From assembly GCA_030447385.1 (NCBI GenBank), contig JAUJOY010000001.1, positions 193,993 through 257,992 on the forward strand: DNA of 64,000 nucleotides, written 5' to 3'. Position numbers and translations under genes: made by a program. Shown one piece after another: positions 46,059 to 57,073 of the stretch. This DNA comes from Mycobacteriales bacterium. GTDB taxonomy: Bacteria; Actinomycetota; Actinomycetes; Mycobacteriales; SCTD01. Within the stretch, counting starts at the first letter, position 1; every line of letters starts with the position of its first letter. The notes below the pieces were generated by a model, which did not search any database, was not told where the DNA came from, and worked only from the letters and a program-made list of their open reading frames with translations.

Positions 46059-48011
46059 GTGAGCCTGGCGCTCTACCGGAAGTACCGACCCGGCAGCTTC
46101 GCCGAGGTGATGGGACAGGCCCACGTCACCGAGCCGCTGCGGCGGGCGCTGGCCAACGACCGCATCTCGCACGCCTACCTGTTCAGCGGCCCTCGCGGCT
46201 GCGGCAAGACCTCCAGCGCGCGCATCATGGCCCGGTCGCTGAACTGCCTGCAGGGGCCGACGCCCGAGCCCTGCGGCGAGTGCGACTCGTGCGTGGCCCT
46301 CGCCCCGAACGGGCCCGGCTCCCTGGACGTCATCGAGATCGACGCGGCCTCCCACAACGGGGTCGACGACGCGCGCGACCTGCGGGAGCGGGCCTTCTTC
46401 GCCCCGGTCTCCAGCCGGTTCAAGGTCTACATCATCGACGAGGCCCACATGGTCACGACGGCGGCGTTCAACGCGCTGCTGAAGCTGGTGGAGGAGCCAC
46501 CGGAGTTCGTGAAGTTCGTCTTCGCGACCACCGAGCCGGAGAACGTCCTGCCGACGATCCGGTCGCGTACGCACCACTACCCCTTCCGCCTCATGTCGCC
46601 CAAGGCGCTCACCGAGCTGCTGTCCCGCGTGGTCGCCGCGGAGGGCATCCCCGTCGACGAGACCGTCCTGCCCCTGGTCGTGCGCGCCGCCGCGGGCTCG
46701 GCCCGCGACGGCCTGTCGATCCTCGACCAGGTGCTGGCTTCGGCCAGCCCGCAGGGGGTCACCCGCGAGGGTGCCGCGGCCCTGCTGGGCGTCACCCCCG
46801 ACACGCTGCTCGACGGGATCGTCGACGGCTTCGCGGCGCACGACGCGGCTGCGGTGTTCGGCCTGCTCGACCAGGTCATGGAGGGTGGGCACGACCCGCG
46901 GCGGTTCGCAACCGACGTGCTGGAGCGGCTGCGCGACCTGGTGATTCTCGACGCGGTGCCGGACGCAGGGGCCACCGGGCTGCTGGAGTGTCCGTCCGAC
47001 CAGCTGGAGCGGATGGGCCGGCAGGCCGTCGCCATGGGTACGGCCGGGCTGTCCCGGGCCGCGGACCTGTTCCACGCGGGCCTGGTCGAGATGCGCGGGA
47101 AGACCGCGCCCCGGCTGCTGCTGGAGCTGGTGTGCGCCCGGGTGCTCCTGCCGGCGGCCCGGGCCGATGACGCCGCACTGCTCGTACGCCTCGAGCGGCT
47201 CGAGCGCCGGCTCGACATCGCGGGGCCGCCCGCCGCAGCCCAGCGGGGCGCCGCCGCAGCACGGGACCGGCCCCCGACCGCGGCCGCCGACCAGGAGGCG
47301 GCGCAGGGCGGGGGTCCCACGACCCCCTCCCCCGCGGTCCGCGAGAGCCCCCATGGCACCCCGGCTGCGGGTGCCTCCGGAGCCGCGGCAGCGCCGGCGC
47401 CGCGTGCGGGGACGGGTGCGATCCCCGCAGCGGTGGAGCGGGGCAGCGCGCCACCTGAGCCGCCTGATCCGCCACCGGTGTCGCCAGCCTGGCCGAGCCC
47501 GGCCGCGCTCGGGGGGCCGCGCACCCCGGCCCCGGCCGTAGCCAGTCGCGATGTCCCCCCGGCACCCTCGGGCGGCCTCGACGCCGCGGCGCTGCGCAAC
47601 GCCTGGACGGAGGTGCTTGCCGAGGTGAGGTCGCGCAAGCGCACCGCGCATGCCCAGCTCGCCGATGCCCAGGTCATGCAGGTCTCCGGCCGCACCCTGG
47701 TGCTCGGCTTCCTGCACGCGCCGATCCTGCGGCAGTTCCAGTCGAGCACCGGCCCCGACGTGCTGCGCGAGGCGTTGCAGGCCAGCCTCGGCGCGGACCT
47801 CGAGGTGACGTGCGTGCTGCACAGCAGCCACACCGGTTCCCCGGCAGCAGCGGTGCGACCGGGCACCGAGTTCGCCCCCGGTGACGAGGTGGTGCCGGAG
47901 GACCCCGACGCGCCCCCTCCGCCCGAGGGCCCGCGTGGTGAGGACGCAGCGCTGGAGCTGCTGCGCAGCCAGCTCGGAGGCACGGTGGTCAGCAGCACCG
48001 GTGACCCCTGA
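46059..48011 (+). CDS. dnaX: DNA polymerase III subunits gamma/tau
   Basis: A 650-aa clamp-loader ATPase starting at GTG 46059 (VSLALYRKYRPGSFAEVMGQ). Walker A GPRGCGKTSSARIMARSL (44-61), the zinc motif starting CLQGPTPEPCGECDSC, Walker B VYIIDEAHMVTTAAFNALLKLVEEPP, and sensor TTEPENVLPTIRSR. Residues about 385-515 are a Pro/Ala-rich linker, followed by a tau-like C-terminal domain (AWTEVLAEVRSRKRTAHAQL, LVLGFLHAPILRQFQ). No frameshift-stimulating slippery run was noticed, so a separate gamma form is not supported here. Confidence 0.96.
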   Translation: MSLALYRKYRPGSFAEVMGQAHVTEPLRRALANDRISHAYLFSGPRGCGKTSSARIMARSLNCLQGPTPEPCGECDSCVALAPNGPGSLDVIEIDAASHNGVDDARDLRERAFFAPVSSRFKVYIIDEAHMVTTAAFNALLKLVEEPPEFVKFVFATTEPENVLPTIRSRTHHYPFRLMSPKALTELLSRVVAAEGIPVDETVLPLVVRAAAGSARDGLSILDQVLASASPQGVTREGAAALLGVTPDTLLDGIVDGFAAHDAAAVFGLLDQVMEGGHDPRRFATDVLERLRDLVILDAVPDAGATGLLECPSDQLERMGRQAVAMGTAGLSRAADLFHAGLVEMRGKTAPRLLLELVCARVLLPAARADDAALLVRLERLERRLDIAGPPAAAQRGAAAARDRPPTAAADQEAAQGGGPTTPSPAVRESPHGTPAAGASGAAAAPAPRAGTGAIPAAVERGSAPPEPPDPPPVSPAWPSPAALGGPRTPAPAVASRDVPPAPSGGLDAAALRNAWTEVLAEVRSRKRTAHAQLADAQVMQVSGRTLVLGFLHAPILRQFQSSTGPDVLREALQASLGADLEVTCVLHSSHTGSPAAAVRPGTEFAPGDEVVPEDPDAPPPPEGPRGEDAALELLRSQLGGTVVSSTGDP

Positions 48012-48062
48012 CGAGCCCACTAGGCTCGGCGCCGACGACACCGGCGAGGAAGGCAGACCGAC

Positions 48063-48401
48063 GTGGCAGGTCCACCGCAGCAGCAGCCGAACATGCAGCA
48101 GCTGATGAAGCAGGCGCAGAAGATGCAGCAGCAGATGGCGCAGGCGCAGCAGCAGCTGGCCGAGACGCAGGTGACGGGCACCGCCGGTGGTGGCCTCGTG
48201 ACCGCGACCGTCACCGGCGCCGGCGACGTGGTCGCGGTGAAGATCGACCCGAAGGCGGTCGACCCGGACGACGTCGAGACCCTGGAGGACCTCGTGGTCG
48301 CCGCGATCCGCGACGCCGCGAGCAGTGCGCAGGAGCTCCAGCAGAGCGCCATGGGGCCGCTCGCCGGTGGGCTCGGCGGCCTCGGCCTGCCGGGCATGTA
48401 G
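48063..48401 (+). CDS. YbaB/EbfC nucleoid-associated protein
   Basis: A 112-aa DNA-binding protein starting at GTG 48063. It opens with a Gln/Met-rich helix ([20 protein letters not shown]) and contains the family core [49 protein letters not shown] split by short turns. The end is Gly-rich. It lies between dnaX and recR, the conserved place for ybaB/ebfC, and ends directly before the recR start. Confidence 0.95.
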   Translation: MAGPPQQQPNMQQLMKQAQKMQQQMAQAQQQLAETQVTGTAGGGLVTATVTGAGDVVAVKIDPKAVDPDDVETLEDLVVAAIRDAASSAQELQQSAMGPLAGGLGGLGLPGM

Positions 48402-49001
48402 GTGTACGAAGGCGTCGTCCAGGACCTGATCGACGAGCTCGGGCGGCTGCCGGGAGTGGGTCCCAAGAGCGCGCAGCGCATCGCCTTCCACCTGCTCGCG
48501 GCGGATCCTGCCGACGTGCGTCGGCTGACCGCGGCCTTGACCGAGGTCAAGGACAAGGTCCGGTTCTGCGCCGTCTGCGGCAACGTCAGCGAGCAGGAGC
48601 AGTGCCGGGTCTGCCGGGACCCGCGCCGGGACCTGTCGGTCATCTGCGTGGTCGAGGAGAGCAAGGACGTCGTCGCGATCGAGCGGACGCGCGAGTTCCG
48701 CGGCCGCTACCACGTCCTCGGCGGGGCGATCAGCCCGATCGAGGGCATCGGGCCGGACGACCTGCGGGTGCGCGAGCTGCTCATACGCCTGCAGGACGGC
48801 TCGGTCACCGAGCTCATCCTCGCCACCGACCCCAATCTCGAGGGTGAGGCCACGTCGACCTACCTCGCGCGCCTGATCGGCCCGATGGGGCTGCGCATCA
48901 CCCGCCTGGCCAGCGGTCTGCCGGTGGGGGGCGACCTGGAGTACGCCGACGAGGTCACCCTCGGTCGTGCATTCGAAGGACGGAGGCAGGTCGATGTCTG
49001 A
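48402..49001 (+). CDS. recR: recombination mediator RecR
   Basis: A 199-aa protein starting at GTG 48402, immediately after the ybaB stop. It has the helix-hairpin-helix [20 protein letters not shown], the four-Cys zinc finger [16 protein letters not shown], and a Toprim domain ([37 protein letters not shown]). RecR works with RecF/RecO to load RecA at gaps. Its 3' end overlaps the DUF5063 gene by 8 bp. Confidence 0.97.
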   Translation: MYEGVVQDLIDELGRLPGVGPKSAQRIAFHLLAADPADVRRLTAALTEVKDKVRFCAVCGNVSEQEQCRVCRDPRRDLSVICVVEESKDVVAIERTREFRGRYHVLGGAISPIEGIGPDDLRVRELLIRLQDGSVTELILATDPNLEGEATSTYLARLIGPMGLRITRLASGLPVGGDLEYADEVTLGRAFEGRRQVDV

Positions 49002-49524
49002 GCCGGCGGCGGACCTGGAGCTCGCGACGGACGTGGCGCGCGACGCCCGCTCGTTCCTCCAGACCCTCGAGCTGGTCGCCTCCGGCGAGGCCGGACCGCG
49101 CGCCGTGGCGCTGCTGCTGCTCGACGTCGCCCAGATGTGCGTCGCCGGAGCGCATCTCGGTGCCCGCACGGACGTCATCCTCGACAGCAACGTCGAGCCC
49201 GACCTCGACGACGCGGCCCCCGACCTCGACCGCGTGCGGCAGGGGCTCGCGGAGCAGCTCGACCCGATCGACCCCTACGTCGAGGTCTTCGACCCCTACA
49301 GCGACGACCCTCCGGTGACCTACCGGCTGTCGGACGACCTCGCCGACATGGGGCAGGACCTGATGCGCGGGCTCCAGCACTACGACGCGGCCCGGGGCCG
49401 CGAGGCGCTGTGGTGGTGGCAGTACACCTACCTCAACTCCTGGGGCGGCTCGGCCGGCGCGGCCCTGCGTGCGCTGCAGAGCGTCGTCGCCCACGTACGC
49501 CTGGATGCCGTCATCGACGACTGA
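48994..49524 (+). CDS. DUF5063-domain protein
   Basis: A 176-aa acidic protein starting at ATG 48994 inside the recR 3' end. It is predicted mostly helical ([45 protein letters not shown]) with a [25 protein letters not shown] segment and an aromatic region [21 protein letters not shown]. This family regularly follows recR in actinobacteria; its function is not known. No membrane or signal sequence. Confidence 0.85.
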   Translation: MSEPAADLELATDVARDARSFLQTLELVASGEAGPRAVALLLLDVAQMCVAGAHLGARTDVILDSNVEPDLDDAAPDLDRVRQGLAEQLDPIDPYVEVFDPYSDDPPVTYRLSDDLADMGQDLMRGLQHYDAARGREALWWWQYTYLNSWGGSAGAALRALQSVVAHVRLDAVIDD

Positions 49525-49549
49525 CCCCCACCGACCCCCACCGCGCGCC

Positions 49550-49609
49550 CGATCATGGAACTCGTGCTCACCGCCGGAGCGTGACGGGTGGGCAACAACT
49601 CCATGATCG
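49550..49609. repeat. REP-like inverted repeat before lysC
   Basis: CGATCATGGA and TCCATGATCG are perfect complements at the two ends of a 60-bp segment; the next bases (ACTCGTGCTCACC versus GGTGGGCAACAACT) pair partly. Preceded by two copies of ACCCCCACCG. It sits in the intergenic space between the DUF5063 gene and lysC. It may be an extragenic palindromic element or a terminator; no T-run follows. Confidence 0.55.
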
Positions 49610-49658
49610 GCGCCAAGGGGGCAGGCGGGGCCGGGCTGCGCCACTAGACTTCGAACCC

Positions 49659-53096
<3,438 letters not shown>

Positions 53097-53100
<4 letters not shown>

Positions 53101-53636
53101 AGCGCTCCCTCGCCCTGCCCGCCCTCCTGCTCTGCGTCGTCCTGTCCGGGTGTGCGGCCGCGGATCCGGAGGCCGAGCTGCGCGGCAGGACGCAGGACGT
53201 TCTCGACGCGGCCAACCGCGAGGACACGGCCGCTCTGCGGGACTCGGCGCAGGACCTGCTCTCGACGATCAGCAAGCTGGGCGGCTCCGGCAAGCTGACG
53301 CCGTCCCGGGAGGAGGAGCTGCGCAAGCTCACCCTCGCCATCCTCGAGGACGCCGGCCTGCTCGACGTCGCCGAGGTGCCCTCTCCGGCGCCGACCTCGG
53401 CGGCCCCCAAGATCAGCCCCAAGGCCAGCCCCTCGCCCTCACCCAGCCCGCTGCCTCCCCCGCCTCCGCCGTCCCCGTCCCCCAGCCCGCCGCCGCCCCC
53501 GCCCCCGCCGTCGCCCTCGCCGACCGAGAGCAAGGGGCCGAAGATCAAGCTGCCGGTCAACCCGTCCTCCGAGCCGCCGGCGAGCCCGGCCGGCGTCGCC
53601 TCCGCATCGCCTTCGCCCACGTCCCGCCCGGCCTGA
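53097..53636 (+). CDS. proline-rich lipoprotein
   Basis: A 179-aa exported lipoprotein starting at GTG 53097, GTGA overlap with the kinase gene. Signal VKRSLALPALLLCVVLSGC with lipobox LSGC (Cys19). Residues 20-95 are a charged helical region (EAELRGRTQDVLDAANREDTA, SREEELRKLTLAILEDAG). Residues about 97-145 are Ser/Pro repeats, probably spanning the wall, ending with KGPKIKLPVNPSSEPP. Function unknown. The coupling suggests it is a partner or ligand-side component of the kinase's outside tail. Confidence 0.82.
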
Positions 53637-53645
53637 CCTCCCGGG

Positions 53646-55418
53646 TCAGCCCGGGGGAGCCAGGCCGAGGATCCGCGCGACGAAGGTGAGCTCGGCGCGC
53701 AGCTGCCGCACCCGCTCGTCCACCACCAGCGAGCCGTGGCCGGCGTCGAAGCGGTAGACCTCGACGTCCTTGTCGTGCCCGGCGGCGGCGGCCAGCCAGT
53801 TCTCGATCTGGCGGATCGGGCAGCGCGGGTCGTTCGCACCGGCCAGGACCAGCACCGGGGCGCGGACGTCCCCGACGTAGGTCAGCGGCGAGCAGCGGCG
53901 GTACACCTCGGGGACCTCTGACGGCGACCCGCCGAACAGCGAGCGGTCGAAGGCGCGCAGCGGCTCCATCTCGTCCTCGTACGCCGCGACGTAGTCCGCG
54001 ACGGGCACCGCCGCGACCCCGGCCGTCCAGCGGTCGGGCTGGGTCCCGAGCCCGAGCAGCGTGAGGTAGCCACCCCAGGAGCCGCCGGCCAGCACCACCC
54101 GCTCGGGATCGGTCAGGCCGCTGTCCACGGCCCACGAGCGGACGGCCGCGACGTCCTCCAGCTCGGTGAGGCCGGGGCGTCCGGTCAGCGCGTCGCGCCA
54201 GGCGGTGCCGTATCCGGTCGACCCCCGGTAGTTCACCTGCACGACGGCGCAGCCGAGGTCGACGTAGGCCGCCCGGTGCGCCGCGAAGGCATCGCTGTCG
54301 TGCCAGGTGGGGCCGCCGTGCAGGAGGAAGACGGTGGGCCACGGGCCGGCTCCGGGCGGCGTCGCGACCAGGGCGTGGATGGCTCCGCCCGGGCCGTCGA
54401 CGAAGGCGTCGGCTACCGGGACCGAGGACGGCGCGGGCGGCCCGGGAGGGGCGAGCACCACCTCGCCGGTCGTCGATCGGATCACCGGAGGATGGCCGGC
54501 CGAGGACCAGGAGAACTCCACGGTCGCGTCGGGGCGCGCGGTGGCAGCCGCCACCGTTCCCCGCGGCGTCGGCAGGCTCGCGCACTCGCCGTCGAGGGTC
54601 ACCCGGTGCAGCGTGGACCGGCCCCTTGCCTCGGCCCGCACCAGCAGCGCGGAGCCGTCCGCGTACCAGTCCGCATCGAGGTCACCCTCGAGCGAGCTGA
54701 GGTCGGGATGCGCCTCGGTCCCGGCCGCCGGGTCCACGACGAACGGAAGCACCCGGCCGGCCCGCTCATGCATGGCCAGCAGCCGGTCGTCCCCGGGAAA
54801 CGGCGAGAAGCCCACCGCCGACAGGCCGAGCCCGTGGCCGTCGTAGCGCTCCCAGACGACGTCCCCGTCCACGGTCAGCACGCGCAGGGCCCGGTGGCGC
54901 GAGTCGCCGTGCTCGGAGTGCTCGAGGACCACCAGGCGCTCGGACCGCGACAGCCCGGCGACCTCGGCGTCGTGCTCGCTCTCGTACAGCAGCTCGGTGC
55001 CCGTGGGCCGAACCACGAAGACCGACGTGCCCTCGTCGGTCGAGCAGCCGACCACGGTGAGCGTCCGGCCGATCTCGAGGCCGGCGGGGTAGGCAGGGGG
55101 TACGCCCGGTGCGGCCTCGACGTCCGCGCCACCCTCGAACGGCTGGCGCTTCCAGGTCCCGAACTCGTTGCCCCCCTCGTCGTCGAACCACCACACCTGG
55201 GCGCCGTCCGGGCAGAGCGCTCCGTCGCTGGTGCCGTCCTTGCGGGCGGTGACCTGCCGAGTCGTCGCGCTGTCGCGGTCCCAGGCGTACAGCTCGAAGG
55301 TCCCGCTGGGGTTGCTGAGGTAGAGGCAGCGGTGCGGTGCGTCCGGTGCCCAGTCCGGCAGGGTGACGCGGGTGGCGCGTACCCGCTGCTCCCACAGGGG
55401 GGCGGAGGGTTCAGGCAC
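53646..55418 (-). CDS. S9-family prolyl oligopeptidase-like peptidase
   Basis: A 590-aa enzyme starting at GTG 55418 (VPEPSAPLWEQRVRATRV). Residues about 30-310 form a beta-propeller-like domain (RCLYLSNPSGTFELYAWD, SGDRDGD-type turns such as LSSLEGDLDADWYADGSALLV). The alpha/beta hydrolase domain follows, with the oxyanion region VFLLHGGPTWHDSDAFAAHRAAY, the nucleophile Ser in VVLAGGSWGGYLTLLG, Asp in VLVLAGANDPRCPIRQIE, and His in DAGHGSLVVDERV. No signal peptide; cytoplasmic peptide or acyl-peptide hydrolase activity is likely. Convergent with the lipoprotein gene. Confidence 0.92.
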   Translation of the reverse strand: MPEPSAPLWEQRVRATRVTLPDWAPDAPHRCLYLSNPSGTFELYAWDRDSATTRQVTARKDGTSDGALCPDGAQVWWFDDEGGNEFGTWKRQPFEGGADVEAAPGVPPAYPAGLEIGRTLTVVGCSTDEGTSVFVVRPTGTELLYESEHDAEVAGLSRSERLVVLEHSEHGDSRHRALRVLTVDGDVVWERYDGHGLGLSAVGFSPFPGDDRLLAMHERAGRVLPFVVDPAAGTEAHPDLSSLEGDLDADWYADGSALLVRAEARGRSTLHRVTLDGECASLPTPRGTVAAATARPDATVEFSWSSAGHPPVIRSTTGEVVLAPPGPPAPSSVPVADAFVDGPGGAIHALVATPPGAGPWPTVFLLHGGPTWHDSDAFAAHRAAYVDLGCAVVQVNYRGSTGYGTAWRDALTGRPGLTELEDVAAVRSWAVDSGLTDPERVVLAGGSWGGYLTLLGLGTQPDRWTAGVAAVPVADYVAAYEDEMEPLRAFDRSLFGGSPSEVPEVYRRCSPLTYVGDVRAPVLVLAGANDPRCPIRQIENWLAAAAGHDKDVEVYRFDAGHGSLVVDERVRQLRAELTFVARILGLAPPG

Positions 55419-55464
55419 ACCGCAACCCTACGGCCCGACGGGCTCCGCCCGGGCAGCGCGAAGG

Positions 55465-55521
55465 GGGGACGGCGAAGGGCACCGGCCCGAGGCCGATGCC
55501 CTTCCCGGGACTGCCGTCCCC
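55465..55521 (-). terminator. nested hairpin downstream of tRNA-Pro
   Basis: GGGGACGGC (55465-55473) pairs with GCCGTCCCC (55513-55521), and inside it GAAGGGCA (55474-55481) pairs with TGCCCTTC (55497-55504), with a further GGCC/GGCC pair near the loop. The stem is long and perfectly matched apart from a one-sided bulge. It lies about 20 bp past the tRNA-Pro 3' end on the minus strand. There is no clear T-run, so it may be a tRNA-trailer terminator or another structure. Confidence 0.5.
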
Positions 55522-55538
55522 ACCGCGGCGGGGAGCTT

Positions 55539-55613
<75 letters not shown>

Positions 55614-55633
55614 GATCCTCGTGCGCGGCAAGA

Positions 55634-56557
55634 CTACCGGACCGCCTTGACCGGGACGAGCTCGAGCAGGGTCGCCTCCGGGCGGCAGCACAGCCGCACC
55701 GGCGCGTAGGGCGAGGTGCCGAGCCCCGCGCTGACGTGCAGCCAGCCGCCGTCGGCCAGCTCCTGCATCCGCGGGCCTCCTGGTCGCGGGTCCACCGGTC
55801 GCCGGTTGCGGGTCAGTCCGCGCGCGCGGGCGCGCTCGAGGTCGCAGTTGGTGATCAGCGCCCCCATCCCCGGCAGCCGCAGCTGCCCGCCGTGGGTGTG
55901 CCCGGCCAGCACGAGCGCGTAGCCGTCAGCGGCGAAGCGCCTCAGCAGACGGCGGACCGGCGTGTGGGTGACCCCGATGCCCAGCCCCTCCGCCGGCCCG
56001 GCCACCTCCCGGTAGCGGTCCCGCCGCAGGTGCCCGTCCGCGGTCCCGGTCAGGGTCACGCGGTGTCCGGCCACCGTCAGCGTCAGCCGGCGCTGGGTCA
56101 GGTCTGTCCACCCCACGCCCTCGAGGGCCTCCACCGCGGCCTGCCACGGCAGGTCCGGGCGGCGGCGTACGGGCTCCCCGCCGCCGCGCAGGTAGTCGGA
56201 GAAGGAGGGCCGGGCGGGCGTGAAGAAGTCGTTGTTGCCGGGGACGAACACCGCCGGGGTCCCGTCCGCGGTGAGGGCGCCCAGAGCCGACGTCAGCAGG
56301 TCCAGCGCGCCGATCGAGGACCAGTGGTCGCCTGTGGAGACGACCAGGTCCGGTCGCTCGAAGGCCAGCCGGCGCACCCACGCCGCCCGCCGGACGTGAC
56401 GCGGCAGCAGGTGCAGGTCGGACACGTGCAGCACCCGGATCGGCCTGCTGCCCGCCGGGAGCACGGGCACGCGCGCCCGGCGCAGGACCGGCAGGTGCGG
56501 CTCGACCAGCGGCCAGGCCACCAGGGCCGCGAGCGGCAGCAGCGGGCGGAGGCGCAC
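55634..56557 (-). CDS. metallophosphoesterase
   Basis: A 307-aa protein starting at GTG 56557 with a hydrophobic N-terminus ([16 protein letters not shown]) that is probably a membrane anchor. All five calcineurin-like metal motifs are present: [35 protein letters not shown] and [15 protein letters not shown]. It is a predicted two-metal phosphodiesterase/phosphatase of the UDP-2,3-diacylglucosamine-hydrolase-like group; the substrate is unknown. It neighbours yqeY and ponA, as its homologues do in mycobacteria. Confidence 0.92.
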   Translation of the reverse strand: MRLRPLLPLAALVAWPLVEPHLPVLRRARVPVLPAGSRPIRVLHVSDLHLLPRHVRRAAWVRRLAFERPDLVVSTGDHWSSIGALDLLTSALGALTADGTPAVFVPGNNDFFTPARPSFSDYLRGGGEPVRRRPDLPWQAAVEALEGVGWTDLTQRRLTLTVAGHRVTLTGTADGHLRRDRYREVAGPAEGLGIGVTHTPVRRLLRRFAADGYALVLAGHTHGGQLRLPGMGALITNCDLERARARGLTRNRRPVDPRPGGPRMQELADGGWLHVSAGLGTSPYAPVRLCCRPEATLLELVPVKAVR

Positions 56558-56597
56558 GCCGCCAGACTAGGAGCCCGGCGCGGCTACCTTGGCCGGC

Positions 56598-57053
56598 ATG
56601 GGTGAGCTCAAGGACCGGCTGAAGAACGACCTGACGGCGTCGATGAAGGCCCGCGACGAGCTGCGGACGGCGACGCTGCGGATGGCGCTGACCGCGCTGG
56701 GGACCGAGGAGGTGGCCGGGAAGGCGGCCCGGTCGCTGTCCGATGCCGAGGAGCTCACGGTGCTCACCCGGGAGGCCAAGAAGCGGCGGGAGGCCGCCGA
56801 GGCGTTTCGTTCCGGCGGGGCCACCGAGCGGGCAGCCCGGGAGCTGGCCGAGGAGGAGGTCCTGGCGCACTACCTGCCGGCACCGCTGTCCGACGACGAG
56901 CTCGACGGGCTCGTCGCGGAGGCCGTGTCGCAGAGCGGCGCCGCCGGCCCGCAGGCGATGGGCGCGGTCATGAAGGTGGTGGGCCCGCGCGTGGCCGGTC
57001 GGGCGGAGGGAGGCCGGGTGGCGGCGGCCGTACGCGCTGCCCTGGCCCGCTGA
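56598..57053 (+). CDS. GatB/YqeY-domain protein
   Basis: A 151-aa helical protein starting at ATG 56598 (MGELKDRLKNDLTASMKARDE). Family motifs: LRTATLRMALTALGTEE, LTREAKKRREAAEAF, EEEVLAHYLPAPLSDDELDGLV and AMGAVMKVVGPRVAGRAEGGRV. The C-terminal part matches the tRNA-binding tail domain of GatB, suggesting a role around tRNA or amidotransferase. Convergent with ponA, 20 bp apart. Confidence 0.92.
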   Translation: MGELKDRLKNDLTASMKARDELRTATLRMALTALGTEEVAGKAARSLSDAEELTVLTREAKKRREAAEAFRSGGATERAARELAEEEVLAHYLPAPLSDDELDGLVAEAVSQSGAAGPQAMGAVMKVVGPRVAGRAEGGRVAAAVRAALAR

Positions 57054-57073
57054 CGACCTGACACCGCCTGCGG

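Noticed and set aside
45819-49190. 1123-codon open frame on the minus strand
   Set aside because: It is antisense to dnaX, ybaB and recR, has Arg/Gly/Asp low-complexity composition without motifs, and arises from the GC bias of the true genes.
53430-53530. Tandem repeat array of possible regulatory function
   Set aside because: It is the coding repeat for the Ser/Pro region of the lipoprotein.
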